A DNA stretch of 64,000 bases from positions 90,001 through 154,000 of the forward strand of contig OY759266.1 in assembly GCA_963662155.1 (NCBI GenBank). The letters run 5' to 3'. Made by a program: the position numbers and the translations under genes. The notes below the pieces were generated by a model. That model made no database searches. It was given only the letters and a program-made list of their open reading frames with translations, and was not told where the DNA came from. Below, piece by piece: positions 1-11,027 of the stretch. The stretch's first letter is position 1; each line of letters starts with the position of its first letter. Source of the DNA: Lamellibrachia columna. Its lineage: Eukaryota; Annelida; Polychaeta; Sabellida; Siboglinidae.

Positions 1-1287
1 ACGATTGCGATAAAATTGGCAGCAACCGAGCAAGATGACAACTTAAACGAAATTAACGCATTCGGCGTGGTGACGTCACGCGGAGACTCAGTGACACGTG
101 CGATGGAGCCCGTGGTGCCGTCTGTAGGCGGACCCCGCCTTGTATTCAACTGCCCACTGCTGAGGTTGAACGCCAGCGAGTACGTGATGCTAAACAACCG
201 GTCCGTGTTGATCACGGCCCTGGGCGAGGTGTACATGCCGCATCAGTATCTCTTCGACGACGGCGCTCTATTCATCTGTTCTCCGTACCTCGACCAGACG
301 TACCAAGTGTCGCACAACGTCACCCGCACTGTTGTCATGTTTAAGTTCGGTCGGCTCCAACAGCTCGTCTCCATCATAGGCCTCCTAATATCGCTCACAG
401 CGCTCGCCATCCATTTCTTCGTATATATGATGTTGCCGCCGTTGCGCAGTGTCCCCGGCAAATGTCTGCTTAGTCTCGTCGCGTCCCTATTTACCGCGCA
501 GCTGTTGTTCCTGGCCGGCAGTGCGCGCACAGAGATGCCTGACGTTTGTATGTCGCTGGCCGTCGCCATGCACTACGCCTTCCTGGCCGCCTTCTTCTGG
601 ATGAACGTCATGGCCGTTGACATCTGTCGTACGTTCTCCAGCAGTCGTGTCATGCTGCCGGCGGACGACCGCTCCAGTCGGTTCATCTTCTACTCGCTGT
701 ACGCCTGGCTAACCCCGGCAGCTATCGTCGGCGGCTCTCTCGCCCTCGACCTCCTCGACGTCGACGCCACGGCCGACTTTCGCCCGCACTACGGGGACGG
801 CCTGTGCTGGATCACTCGGCGCTGGGCTCTACTCGTCACGTTCGCGCTGCCGCTCGCTCTCCTTCTCGCCGTCAACACCGTCTTGTTCGGCGTCATCGTC
901 AAGAACCTGTGCTTGATCTCACGAGACGCGAAACGCGCCCGCTGCAACGAGCGAGGTCAGTTCGTGCTCTACGTGAAGCTGTCGACGATCATGGGTCTGA
1001 CTTGGGTGTTCGGCTTCGTCGCGTCGCTCGCCGACATGCCCGTGTTCTGGTACGTCTTCGTCGTCTTCAACACGCTGCAGGGCGCCTTCATTTGCTTTGC
1101 GTTCGTCTGCACAAAGAAGGTGTTCCGTCTGCTCCACGAGCGCGGACGCACGCACCGCGCCACCATCGGCAGTGGCCACAACGGCAGGTACTACTCATCG
1201 TCCTCCAGCGGCAAGACGGGCTTGACGCGACCCACGTACCTTTCAGAAGGCGAGGCCCTCGTCATTTCCCAGGAAACCAGCATCTGA
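1..1287 (+). CDS. Seven-transmembrane receptor, methuselah/secretin-like (class B family) GPCR, 3' exon, partial at window edge
   Basis: Predicted plasma-membrane G-protein-coupled receptor; ligand unknown. The frame is open from base 1 and the codon at 16 is TTG, so the true start lies upstream or in an earlier exon. Residue numbers below count from the codon at 16 (423 residues). An ectodomain remnant (about 1-110) has two cysteines (C46, C88) and sequons at N52, N61 and N101. Seven hydrophobic segments follow at about 117-139, 148-168, 180-206, 222-245, 270-296, 318-338 and 343-366. C178 at the start of TM3 and C264 in the GLCWI motif of loop 2 are the expected disulfide pair. TM6 has the GLTWVFGF motif and TM7 has FNTLQGAFICFAF, both typical of secretin/adhesion/methuselah receptors. 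A 57-residue Ser/Arg-rich tail ends at TGA 1285-1287. The whole 7TM unit lies on one uninterrupted GC-rich exon. Methuselah-like is my best guess; a GAIN-less adhesion GPCR is the alternative. Confidence 0.85.
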   Translation, partial: TIAIKLAATEQDDNLNEINAFGVVTSRGDSVTRAMEPVVPSVGGPRLVFNCPLLRLNASEYVMLNNRSVLITALGEVYMPHQYLFDDGALFICSPYLDQTYQVSHNVTRTVVMFKFGRLQQLVSIIGLLISLTALAIHFFVYMMLPPLRSVPGKCLLSLVASLFTAQLLFLAGSARTEMPDVCMSLAVAMHYAFLAAFFWMNVMAVDICRTFSSSRVMLPADDRSSRFIFYSLYAWLTPAAIVGGSLALDLLDVDATADFRPHYGDGLCWITRRWALLVTFALPLALLLAVNTVLFGVIVKNLCLISRDAKRARCNERGQFVLYVKLSTIMGLTWVFGFVASLADMPVFWYVFVVFNTLQGAFICFAFVCTKKVFRLLHERGRTHRATIGSGHNGRYYSSSSSGKTGLTRPTYLSEGEALVISQETSI

Positions 1288-1539
1288 ATACAGGTTGAAC
1301 ACAGTCACTTTGTCACTGTGTCGAACACAACGTATCGGAAATATCACGGGTACTGTAATGTGAGTACAACACTAGTATTATGACAGTTATACTGACGCGA
1401 AAGTTTTGACGATAACGAATCATGTTTTTTGCACAGCATACGATGTTCAGGAATTTTGGACAATATGTGTTATGTTCACAACACGTGTTCATGTTGCTTA
1501 GTTATCATTGATACATCTGACTCATACGTGTATGGTATT
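1288..1539 (+). other. Probable 3' UTR / unique sequence after the GPCR
   Basis: Non-repetitive AT-rich DNA after the receptor stop codon. No AATAAA or ATTAAA signal was seen by eye in this stretch, so the transcript end is not placed. Confidence 0.4.
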
Positions 1540-1722
1540 ACGTCAGGCCTTTAAACAATATGAATGTAATGCCTGTATGAACATATTACGTCAGACCTAT
1601 AAGCAATATGAATGTAATGCCCGTATGAACATATTATGTCAGGCCTTTAAACAATATGAATGTAATGCCCGTATGAACATATTACGTCAGACCTATAAGC
1701 AATATGAATGTAATGCCCGTTA
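1540..1722. repeat. 48-bp tandem repeat, about 4 copies, alternating two variants
   Basis: Unit of 48 bp. Copies alternate between a version with CCTTTAAACAATATGAATG and one with CCTATAAGCAATATGAATG, so the working period is 96 bp. Because 48 is divisible by 3 it leaves an open frame that I do not regard as coding. Confidence 0.85.
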
Positions 1723-1990
1723 GCTTATGTTAGCTTACGTTATACGTTTACAGGAAACCGGATTGTCTAGAAATGTCGCAGACATATTCCACGTGAGCTG
1801 GAGACTCCAACTATTGCAAGTTTACAACAATTGTATTTTAACACAGCATCGCCGTTACAAAAGTTGTATCAATTGGTCACCATTCGATAGTTGATTCGCT
1901 GACATTTACAAACTGTGTAATATGCACTTATACGGTGGGCCAACAATATAATTATGAGGTACCAAATTCGCAGGGCAATTCATGGCAATA

Positions 1991-2567
1991 TACCAATCAA
2001 TGTTCCTAGCAATAGAGACCTACCACTGTTTATGACAATAGAGACCCACAAATGTTCCTGGAATTGCAGACCTACAACTGTCCCTGGCATTAGATACCCA
2101 CAACTGTTCCTGGCATTAAAGACCCACCGATGTTCCTTGCATTAGAGACCCACCACTGTTCCTGGCAACAGAGACCCACAACTGTTCCTGGCATTAAAGA
2201 CCCATTGATGTTCCTTGCATTAGAGACCCACCACTGTTCCTGGCATTAGAGACCCGAAACTGTTCCTGGCAGTATATACCCACAACTGTTATTGGCATTA
2301 GAGACCCACCACTGTTACTAGCATTGGAGACCCACAATTGTTCCTGACAGTCGAGACCCACAACTGTTCTTGGCATTAGAGGCCCACCACTGTTCCTGGC
2401 ACTAGAGACCCACAACTGTTCTTGGTATTAGAGGCCCACCATGCACTGTTCCTGGCATCAGAGACCCACAACTGTTCTTGGTATTAGAGGCCCACCATGC
2501 ACTGATCCAGACATTAGAGACCCACAACTGTTCCTGGCATCAGAGACCCACCACTGTTCCTGGCATG
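1991..2567. repeat. 26-bp satellite, first locus (about 22 copies)
   Basis: Degenerate tandem array with core GAGACCCACAACTGTTCC followed by TGGCATTA. The same unit makes up the larger array at 7521-8780, 5 kb away in the same orientation. Confidence 0.9.
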
Positions 2568-2629
2568 ACAGTTATCCGTGAATGCCATTGATGCGAATGC
2601 GGCCAGCGGTATGATATGCCGATTGCGCT

Positions 2630-4177
2630 CTATCACTCCCAGCGCGCCTACTGATAGTAGAGAGGTTCTCTCACACCCAACGCGCCTACCGATAGAGGAG
2701 AAGCTGTCTCATTCCCAGCGCGCCTACCGATAGAGGAGAAGCTGTCTCATTCCCAGCTCGCCTACCGATAGAGGAGAAGCTGTCTCATTCCCAGCGCGCC
2801 TACCGATAGAGGAGAAGCTGTCTCATTCCCAGCGCGCCTACCGATAGAGGAGAAGCTGTCTCATTGCCAGCGCGCCTACCGATAGAGGAGAAGCTGTCTC
2901 ATTGCCAGCGCGCCTACCGGTAGAGGAGAAGCTGTCTCATTCCCAACGCGCGTACCGGTAGAGGAGAAGCTGTCACATTGCCAGCGCGCCTACCGATAGA
3001 GGAGAAGCTGTCTCATTGCCAGCGCGCCTACCGGTAGAGGAGAAGCTGTCTCATTCCCAGCGCGCCTACCGATAGAGGAGAAGCTGTCTCATTGCCAGCG
3101 CGCCTACCGATAGAGGAGAGGCTGTCTCATTGCCAGCGCGCCTACCGATAGAGGAGAGGCTGTCTCATTGCCAGCGCGCCTACCGATAGAGGAGAGGCTG
3201 TCTCATTGCCAGCGCGCCTACCGATAGAGGAGAAGCTGTCTCATTGCCAGCGCGCCTACCGATAGAGGAGAAGCTGTCTCATTGCCAGCGCGCCTACCGA
3301 TAGAGGAGAAGCTGTCTCATTGCCAGCGCGCCTACCGATAGAGGAGAAGCTGTCTCATTGCCAGCACGCCTACCGATAGAGGAGAAGCTGTCTCATTGCC
3401 AGCGCGCCTACCGATAGAGGAGAAGCTGTCTCATTGCCAGCACGCCTACCGATAGAGGAGAAGCTGTCTCATTGCCAGCGCGCCTACCGATAGAGGAGAA
3501 GCTGTCTCATTGCCAGTGCGCCTACCGATAGAGGAGAAGCTGTCTCATTGCCAGCGCGCCTACCGATAGAGGAGAAGCTGTCTCACACCCAACGCGCCTA
3601 CCGATAGAGGAGAAGGTGTCTCATTGCCAGCGCGCCTACCGATAGAGGAGAAGCTGTCTCATTGCCAGCGCGCCTACCGATAGAGGAGAAGCTGTCTCAT
3701 TCCCAACGCGCCTACCGATAGAGGAGAAGCTGTCTCATTCCCAACGCGCCTACCGATAGAGGAGAAGCTGTCTCACACCCAGCGCGCCTACCGATAGAGG
3801 AGAAGCTGTCTCATTCCCAACGCGCCTACCGATAGAGGAGAAGCTGTCTCACACCCAACGCGCCTACCGATAGATGAGAAGCTGTCTCATTGCCAGCGCG
3901 CCTACCGATAGAGGAGAAGCTGTCTCATTACCAACGCGCCTACCGATAGAGGAGAAGCTGTCTCACACCCAGCGCGCCTACCGATAGAGGAGAAGCTGTC
4001 TCATTCCCAACGCGCCTACCGATAGAGGAGAAGCGGTCTCACACCCAACGCGCCTACCGATAGAGGAGAAGCTGTCTCATTGCCAGCGCGCCTACCGATA
4101 GAGGAGAAGCTGTCTCGTTGCCAGCGCACCTACCGATAGAGGAGAAGCTGTCTCATTGCCAGCGCGCCTACCGATAG
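2630..4177. repeat. 38-bp minisatellite, about 40 copies
   Basis: Unit 38 bp with core GCGCGCCTACCGATAGAGG and then AGAAGCTGTCTCATTGCC. Copies differ by one or two bases, mainly TCATTGCC, TCATTCCC or TCACACCC at one end. Confidence 0.95.
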
Positions 4178-4440
4178 CGATGCCGCCGAGCTGACCGTAT
4201 CTACGAGGCGCGTGAATGCTGAATGAATGAGTAGGAAAATGTCACGATTCGATAGTTTATACTGTTCGCGATCGAGCAAAATCCGTAATGTCGAAATGGC
4301 TCTTTACAAAGGCAATATATTTTAAAGAGTGTTTTCAGAATTCAGAACAACGAAACGGCGACACGAGTTTTAAAACAAGCAGCATCGTCGCATACTGCCA
4401 ACATCCTGCTATCCACATTTCGGTGGACTGACCACACTAT
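4178..4440. other. Unique spacer, nothing recognised
   Basis: Non-repetitive sequence between the 38-bp array and the tRNA-like array. No coding or mobile signal found. Confidence 0.5.
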
Positions 4441-4512
4441 GCCGATCGCGTTAGCTCAGCATCAGAATCGCGCACTGGCGGTCGAGGGAACAGGGGTTTG
4501 AATCCCCAGCTG
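4441..4512 (+). pseudogene. tRNA-like / SINE-head-like sequence
   Basis: TTAGCTCAG at 4451-4459 resembles the start of a tRNA D-arm (A box). About 35 bases later GGGGTTTGAATCCCC forms a T-arm hairpin with a 7-base loop and resembles a B box. The acceptor ends pair poorly and no convincing anticodon stem is present, so this is a degenerate tRNA or SINE head, not a working tRNA gene. Confidence 0.5.
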
Positions 4513-4630
4513 GTGGCGGTCGAGGGGGTTTGAATCCCCCAGCTGGTGGCGGTCGAGGGGGTTTGAATCCCGCAGCTGGTGGCGGTCGAGGGGGTTCGAT
4601 TCCACCTGTTGGTGGCGGTCAAGGGGGTTA
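4469..4630 (+). repeat. 32-34 bp tandem array of the tRNA-like T-arm (B-box) segment
   Basis: Four to five copies of a unit with GGTGGCGGTCGAGGG then GGTTTGAATCC. Each copy repeats the 3' half of the adjoining tRNA-like sequence. The copy near 4593 has GGTTCGATTCC, which matches the pol III B-box consensus. Confidence 0.75.
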
Positions 4631-5337
4631 TTAAATGTGATCGATTGCGATAACTTTAAACATGTCGCAACAACAGGCTTTTAATATAGTGTTCTCTGAA
4701 GCAAAGCATGGCCAGTGACATCAATGATTTATCACAGTTAGGATTAGTTTAGTAATATTTATTAATTAGTGTAGAACTCGACTAACATATGACATGGTAT
4801 ATTACTCTTATTATAAGCAATGTTGTATCATAGTAATATACAAATATGACTTCGTATTAATTTACATATGTATGAAATAAAGGATACACGCGTACAAGAG
4901 AAAACGGACATGTCGTTTTAATACAATGTACGTTTTGATATGAACTATGTATCAAGTCACTTTGCTGCGTCCTGCAAGTTGATAATGTGTTGTTTATTTT
5001 GCTGTACTTTTCTATGAATAATTTGACATTGATAATAAAACATATACGGGGCAACGTTTCGAAGTATGCTACGATTACGTTTTCTTTGTCCCTTACATTA
5101 TATTACTTAACATCCGATGACACAAGAGCAATGTGCTTCCTATGTGCACTAGCATATGATACACACTTACCCAACAGTGTTACCATCCCTTTTCAAAACA
5201 ACCAGGACATATACATGGTAGAATTGTCTTACGCGTACACCAATATTGTTTTAAAAAAAAATCCTTTTGTACTAATTTGAATCGCAAAGAAACAGACTGG
5301 TCAATATCGCGGGCAACGACATCTTCATAACGTCACT
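4631..5337. other. Unique AT-rich spacer
   Basis: About 700 bp of AT-rich, non-repetitive DNA. Open frames of up to 97 codons exist but show no recognisable family or coding bias. Confidence 0.5.
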
Positions 5338-6832
5338 TTTCACATCGGGTGCAGCCTCGCATAACTCTCACATTGGGTTTAGCCTCGCATTACTCTCACA
5401 TTGGGTGCTGCCTCGCATAACTCTCACATCGGGTGCAGCCTCGCATAACTCTCACATTGGGTTCAGCCTCGCTTTACTCTCACATTGGGTGCTGCCTCGC
5501 ATAACTCTCACATTGGGTTCAGCCTCGCTTTACTCTCACATCGGGTTCAGCCTCGCTTTACTCTCACATTGGGTGCTGCCTCGCATAACTCTCACATCGG
5601 GTGCAGCCTCGCATAACTCTCACATTGGGTTCAGCCTCGCTTTACTCTCACATTGGGTGCTGCCTCGCATAACTCTCACATTGGGTTTAGCCTCGCATTA
5701 CTCTCACATCGGGTTCAGCCTCGCTTTACTCTCACATTGGGTGCTGCCTCGCATAACTCTCACATCGGGTGCAGCCTCGCATAACTCTCACATTGGGTTC
5801 AGCCTCGCTTTACTCTCACATTGGGTGCTGCCTCGCATAACTCTCACATCGGGTTCAGCCTCGCATAACTCTCACATTGGGTTCAGCCTCGCTTTACTCT
5901 CACATTGAGTGCTGCCTCGCATAACTCTAACATCGGGTGCAGCCTCGCATTACTCTCACATCGGGTTCAGCCTCGCATTACTCTCACATCGGGTTCAGCC
6001 TCGCATTACTCTCACATCGGGTTCAGCCTCGCATTATTCTAACATTGGGTGCAGCCTCGCATAACTCTCACACTGGGTGCAGCCTCGCATTACTCGCACA
6101 TCCGGTTCAGCCTCGCGTTATTCTCACATTGGGTGCTGCCTCGCATTACTCTCACATCGGGTGCAGCCTCGCATTACTCTCACATTGGGTTCAGCCTCGC
6201 ATTATTCTCACACTGGGTTCAGCCTCGCATTACTCTCACATCGGGTGCAGCCTCACATTACTCTCACATCGGGTGCAGCCTCGCATTATTCTCACATTGG
6301 GTGCAGCCTCGCATTACTCTCACATCGGGTGCAGCCTCACATTACTCTCACATCGGGTTCAGCCTCGCATTATTCTCACATTGGGTTCAACCTCGCGTTA
6401 TTCTCACATTGGGTGCTGCCTCGCATTATTCTCACATTGGGTTCAGCCTCGCATTACTCTCACATTGGGTTCAGCCTCGCATTATTCTCACACTGGGTTC
6501 AGTCTCGCATTACTCTCACATCGGGTGCAGCCTCACATTACTCTCACATCGGGTGCAGCCTCGCATTATTCTCACATTGGGTGCAGCCTCGCATTACTCT
6601 CACTTTGGGTGCAGCCTCGCATTACTCTCACATCGGGTGCAGCCTCGCATTACTCTCACATTGGGTGCAGCCTCGCATTACTCTCACATTGGGCTCAGCC
6701 TCGCATTACTCTCACATCGGGTCCAGCCTCGCATTATTCTCACATTGGGTTCAGCCTCGCATTACTCTCACATCGGGTTCAGCCTCGCATTATTCTCACA
6801 TTGGGTGCAGCCTCGCATTACTCTCACCCCAC
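5338..6832. repeat. 28-bp minisatellite, about 53 copies
   Basis: Unit 28 bp, core CTCACATTGGGTGCAGCCTC followed by GCATTACT. As 28 is not divisible by 3, the true reading period is 84 bp and all three + frames stay open over long distances, so these are not genes. Confidence 0.95.
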
Positions 6833-7038
6833 GTTGCCACAGTTCACTCAGATGTATACATGAGTACCTGGCAATGCAGACAGTGGTGGAAATGTGAACG
6901 AATAGTCTTCGCGCAATTGCAGCGTGGCTGAGATGGCCTTGGAATGAACAGGTCTGCCAGGGGTTGAAATGTAAAGCGCTTTGAGCTGTCCTACGGACTG
7001 GATACCGCGCTATATAACGAACCTTTACCTTTACCTTT
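6833..7038 (+). mobile_element. SINE copy 1 (5'-truncated) inserted in the 28-bp array
   Basis: Contains ATGAGTACCTGGC, GTGAACGAATAGTCTTCGC, AATGAACAGGTCTGCCA and GTAAAGCGCTTTGAG in the same order as the full copies at 18098-18428 (- strand) and 58391-58712. It lacks the tRNA-like head. It ends in CTATATAACGAA and a CCTTTA repeat tail. The 28-bp array resumes directly after it. Confidence 0.85.
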
Positions 7039-7285
7039 CACAATGAGTGCTGCCCCGCATAACTCTCACATCGAGTGCAGCCTCGCATAACTCTCACATC
7101 GGGTGCAGCCTCGCATAACTCTCACATCGGGTGCAGCCTCGCATAACTCTCACATCGGGTGCTGCCTCGCGCAACTCTCACATCGGGTGCAGCCTCGCAC
7201 AACTCTCACATCGGGGCAGCCTCGCATAACTCTCACATTTGGTGCTGCATCGCATAACTTTCACATCGAATGCAGCCTCGCATGG
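7039..7285. repeat. 28-bp minisatellite, resumed part (about 9 copies)
   Basis: Same unit as 5338-6832, separated from it by the SINE insertion. Confidence 0.9.
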
Positions 7286-7520
7286 CATTGTTAACAAAGT
7301 GTCGGAACAATGTCGTGGCAAAAACATACGGATAATTTATGTTTCTGCTGCTGATCTGTCTTGCTTAGCAAGATTTAACAATATTGCCAACCAAGAAAAA
7401 ACACCCAGATGGCGCGTGGACAAGGACGCCATTGGCTTATTAAGAGTTCAACTATGTGTTATGTGTACCCCGCCCCCGAGATATATGTCAATTTTGTTAT
7501 AAAATATTCACACTGCTAGT

Positions 7521-8780
7521 ATTAGAGACCCAGCACTGTTCCTGGTCAGAGAGACCCAGCACTGTTCTTGGCATTAGAGGCCCACCACTGTTCCTGGCAT
7601 TAGCGACCCACCACTGTTCCTGGCATTACAAACCCACAACTGTTCCTGGTAATAGAGACCCACCACTGTTCTTGGCATTAGAGACACACCACTGTTTTCT
7701 TGGCATTAAAAACCCACCACTGTTCTTGGCATTAGAGACCCACCACTGTTCTTGGCATTAGAGATCCACCACTGGTCCTGGCATTAGATACCCACAACTG
7801 TTCCTGGTATTAGATACCCACAAATGTTCCTGGCATTAGATACCCACCACTGTTCCTGGCATTAGATACCCACAACTGTTCCTGGCATTAGATACCCACA
7901 ACTGTTCCTGGCATTATATACCCACCACTGTTCCTGGCATTAGAGAGGCACCACTGATCCTAGCATTAGAGACCCACCAATGTTCCTGGCATTAGAGACC
8001 CACCACTGTTCCTGGCATTAGAGACCCACCACTGTTCCTGGCATTAGAGACCCACCACTGTTCCTGGCATTAGAGACCCACCACTGTTCCTGGCATTAGA
8101 GATCCACCACTGTTCCTGGCATTAGATACCCACCACTGTTCTTGGCATTAGAGACCCACCACTGTTCCTGGCATTAGAGATCCACCACTGTTCTTGGCAT
8201 TAGAGACCCACAACTGTTCCTGGCATTAGAGACCCACAACTGTTCCTGGCATTAGAGACCCACCACTGTTCCTGGCATTAGAGACCCACTGTTCCTGGCA
8301 TTAGAGACCCACCACTGTTCCTGGCATTAGAGACCCACCACTGTTCCTGGCATTAGAGACCCATCATTGTTCCTGGCATTAGAGACCCACCACTGTTCCT
8401 GGCATTAGAGATCCACTACTGTTCCTGGCATTAGAGACCCACCACTGTTCCTGGCATTAGAGACCCACCACTGTTCCTGGCATTAGAGATCCACCACTGT
8501 TCCTGGCATTAGAGACCCACCACTGTTCCTGGCATTAGAGACCAACCACTGTTCCTGGCATTAGAGACCCACCACTGTTCCTGGCATTAGAGATCCACCA
8601 CTGTTCCTGGCATTAGAGACCCACCACTGTTCCTGGCATTAGAGACCCACCACTGTTCCTGACATTAGAGATCCACCACTGTTCCTGGCATTAGAGACCC
8701 ACCACTGTTCCTGGCATTAGATACCCACCACTGTTCTTGGCATTAGAGACCCACCACTGTTCTTGGCAGTAGAGACCCAC
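7521..8780. repeat. 26-bp satellite, second locus (about 48 copies), inside a CR1 copy
   Basis: Unit CACCACTGTTCCTGGCATTA plus GAGACC. Same satellite as 1991-2567 but more homogeneous. It interrupts the LINE where other copies read GCTAGCAGTTACACAATCTG. Confidence 0.95.
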
Positions 8781-9354
8781 CCACAATCTGTACATAATTT
8801 GTTTCATTTATTTATTATCCTCTGTGAGAATGAGTACTTTCTGATATCCAACCTACACTGATCCTTCACTAACGTTCCTTCGTGTCCTCTAGTTCCACTA
8901 TGTTTCTTAAGTGAGACAAAATATGTCTATCAATAACCATTGTATATTTGAACAACTTCAATTTAATCTCCTCTTTATCTCCTTGTCTCTTTATCTCCTT
9001 GTCTCTAGTGTTGTTAAATCACATTCGTTTAGGCTTTCGTCATAACTAAGTCAGTTCTGGAATCATTTCAGTTGCTATCCTCTGTATTTATTCTGGTGTA
9101 TGTATATACTTTACTATATTGTCTCCAAGCTTGTGTACGGTATTTTAATTGAAGTCTAACATAGGTATAATAACAAAATTACCTTATACGTTATTACTTA
9201 TACGTTATATTTCTCATAGTCAACCAAATAATGTTATTACCCTTTGAAGCAGCTATGAAACACTCACATCAGCAATGGTTGTTACTCCAAAGTTCTTTTC
9301 TGTTATGGTAGTACCTAGAAGTGTTTCCAGTTGCAGGGTTTACATCCAAGTTCC

Positions 9355-9447
9355 CGTGTCCTGTGTGTCCTGTGTGTCCTGTGTGTCCTGTGTGTCCTGT
9401 GTGTCCTGTGTGTCCTGTGTGTCCTGTGTGTCCTGTGTGTCATGTGT
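9355..9447. repeat. 9-bp microsatellite (TGTGTGTCC)n, about 10 copies, within CR1
   Basis: The flanks are CR1 sequence (CAAGTTCCC before, GGCATTTCCCAAAGTTGAA after). Other CR1 copies have a single CATGTCCTGTATGTAG here, so the array is an expansion of LINE sequence. Confidence 0.85.
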
Positions 9448-9612
9448 GTAGGCATTTCCCAAAGTTGAATAACATCGGCCATTTGTCAGCCATTTTACTC
9501 ATTTCTCTATATCGTTTTATAAATGTTGTTTTTATCCGTCATTTTAACCTTTGTAAATAGTTTTGTGTCAAATGTCAGTACGTTGATGGTTATATTATCT
9601 TCCAAGTCATTA

Positions 9613-9831
9613 ACATTAGCAATTAGTCGTTGTGGAAAGTTCAGGAAAATTACCAGATATGAATAGGAAACATAATCTTGGAATGTAGGACCAATATTTC
9701 CAAACCCAATCCAAAAATAGTGAAAATGTGAACAATTTGAAACATATTTAAAACCATGCAGAACTTATACGATGCAGTTCGTCAGTAATGAGCGACACTA
9801 AAAGCTACACAAATACAGCAACAATAATTAA
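9613..9831. other. Unique spacer
   Basis: AT-rich sequence with no recognised feature. Confidence 0.4.
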
Positions 9832-10022
9832 TTAGCTTGTACAGGTCTTTGTGTTGAGTGTTCGGGCCATTAGCTTGTACAGGTCTTTGTGTTGAATGTT
9901 CGGGCCATTAGCTTGTACAGGTCTTTGTGTTGGGTGTTCGAGCCATTAGCTTGTGCAGGTTTATGTGTTGGGTGTTCGGGCCATTAGCTTGTGCAGGTTT
10001 ATGTGTTGGGTGTTCGGGCCAT
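9832..10022. repeat. 38-bp tandem repeat, about 5 copies
   Basis: Unit TTAGCTTGTACAGGTCTTTG plus TGTTGAGTGTTCGGGCCA. Unrelated to the 38-bp array at 2630. Confidence 0.9.
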
Positions 10023-10232
10023 GTGTAGGCAGCAACGAGCCGGTGTTGGCAGAACGTTGCACTTAATGTTTACAATCTGGCCTCGAACAGGCAGTCTGTT
10101 CTTTATCACATAATTATGTTCATTAGGTGCAGAATCGTTCTCATGGCAACGCACTTAGTTATCCACAGCGTCTTCTTGTGTACATACGATGACGGTACTT
10201 ACTTACTTACTTACTTAATCCTCTTGGCCCCT

Positions 10233-11027
10233 TCAGGAGCATAGAGCGTCAACCATGTTTCTCCACCTCACTCTCTTCTGGGCTATAGCTTTGGCCTCTT
10301 GCCAGGTGACCCCCACTTTTTCAAGATCTTGTGAACAATTTGAGCGTCTCCAGTTGATTTTTGGCCTTCCTTGTCTTCTCTTTCCTTGTGGGTTATAGTC
10401 CAGTGCTTGTTTGGTTGTATTTGTTGGATCTTTTCTGAGTGTGTGGCCAATCCAGCTCCATTTTCTCCTCTTGATTGTAATGCTTATTTCTTCCTGTTTG
10501 GTTTTCTTCCAGAGCTCTTTATTTGATATTTTGTTAGGCCACCATACCTTAAGGATGTATCGGAGGCGACTGTTGATGAAGACTTGGAGTTTGTTGTTGA
10601 GAGACTGAGTAGTTTTCCACGTTTCACAGCCATAGAGAAGAACTGGTTTAACGTTGGTGTTGAAAATGCGGATCTTAGTGTTTATGGATAGTTGGGAAGA
10701 GAGCCATACAGGGCGTAGGGTTCTGAAGGCATGGCGAGCTTTATTGATGCGTAGCTCCACATCTTTGTCAGCTCCACCATTTGTACTGATGTTGCTCCCG
10801 AGGTAGATAAAGTCTTGTACTTCCTCAACAGTACCACTTTCTAGTGAGATGGGTTCGGAGGATCTGCTGTTGACTTTCATCACCTTTGTCTTTCCCACAT
10901 TGATCTTAAGACCCAGTTGGCTGCTTTTTTCTTGAAGCCTTTCTGTTTTTTGTTGCATGTGTTTATGGGTTTCTGAGAGTAGTGCTAGATCATCTGCAAA
11001 ATCCAAGTCTTCTAGTTGTGAGAACAA
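10233..11027 (-). pseudogene. RTE reverse transcriptase, C-terminal part (ADD catalytic motif to end)
   Basis: 264 open codons on the - strand beginning just before FADD, the catalytic aspartate pair of the RT palm, and ending with the VDALCS terminus. The N-terminal RT half (11012-11605) is in another frame, so a frameshift near 11020-11060 separates them. The encoded polymerase would be broken. Confidence 0.88.

Larger units (their letters stand above)
7367..9612 (-). mobile_element. Degenerate CR1-type LINE 3' region, interrupted by two tandem expansions
   Basis: Read on the - strand this matches the 3' end of the CR1 copies at 22551-23570 and 52973-54530: the AAATCTTG-type terminal repeat, the CCATTGGCTTAT and GAGAGTC region, and then decayed RT C-terminal sequence. 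The copy is split at 7520/8781 by a 26-bp satellite and at 9355-9447 by a 9-bp microsatellite. In less damaged copies both points are continuous LINE sequence. Many frame breaks; clearly non-functional. Confidence 0.8.

Noticed and set aside
2630..4177. Possible CRISPR-like array (regular repeats)
   Set aside because: Copies are contiguous 38-bp units without unique spacers, and the genome is animal.
4441..4512. Functional tRNA gene
   Set aside because: The T-arm is good but the acceptor stem does not pair and no anticodon arm is convincing.
5405..6931. Three overlapping frames of 167-308 codons with the pattern PRITLTSGAASHYSH
   Set aside because: Product of the 28-bp array read in three frames.
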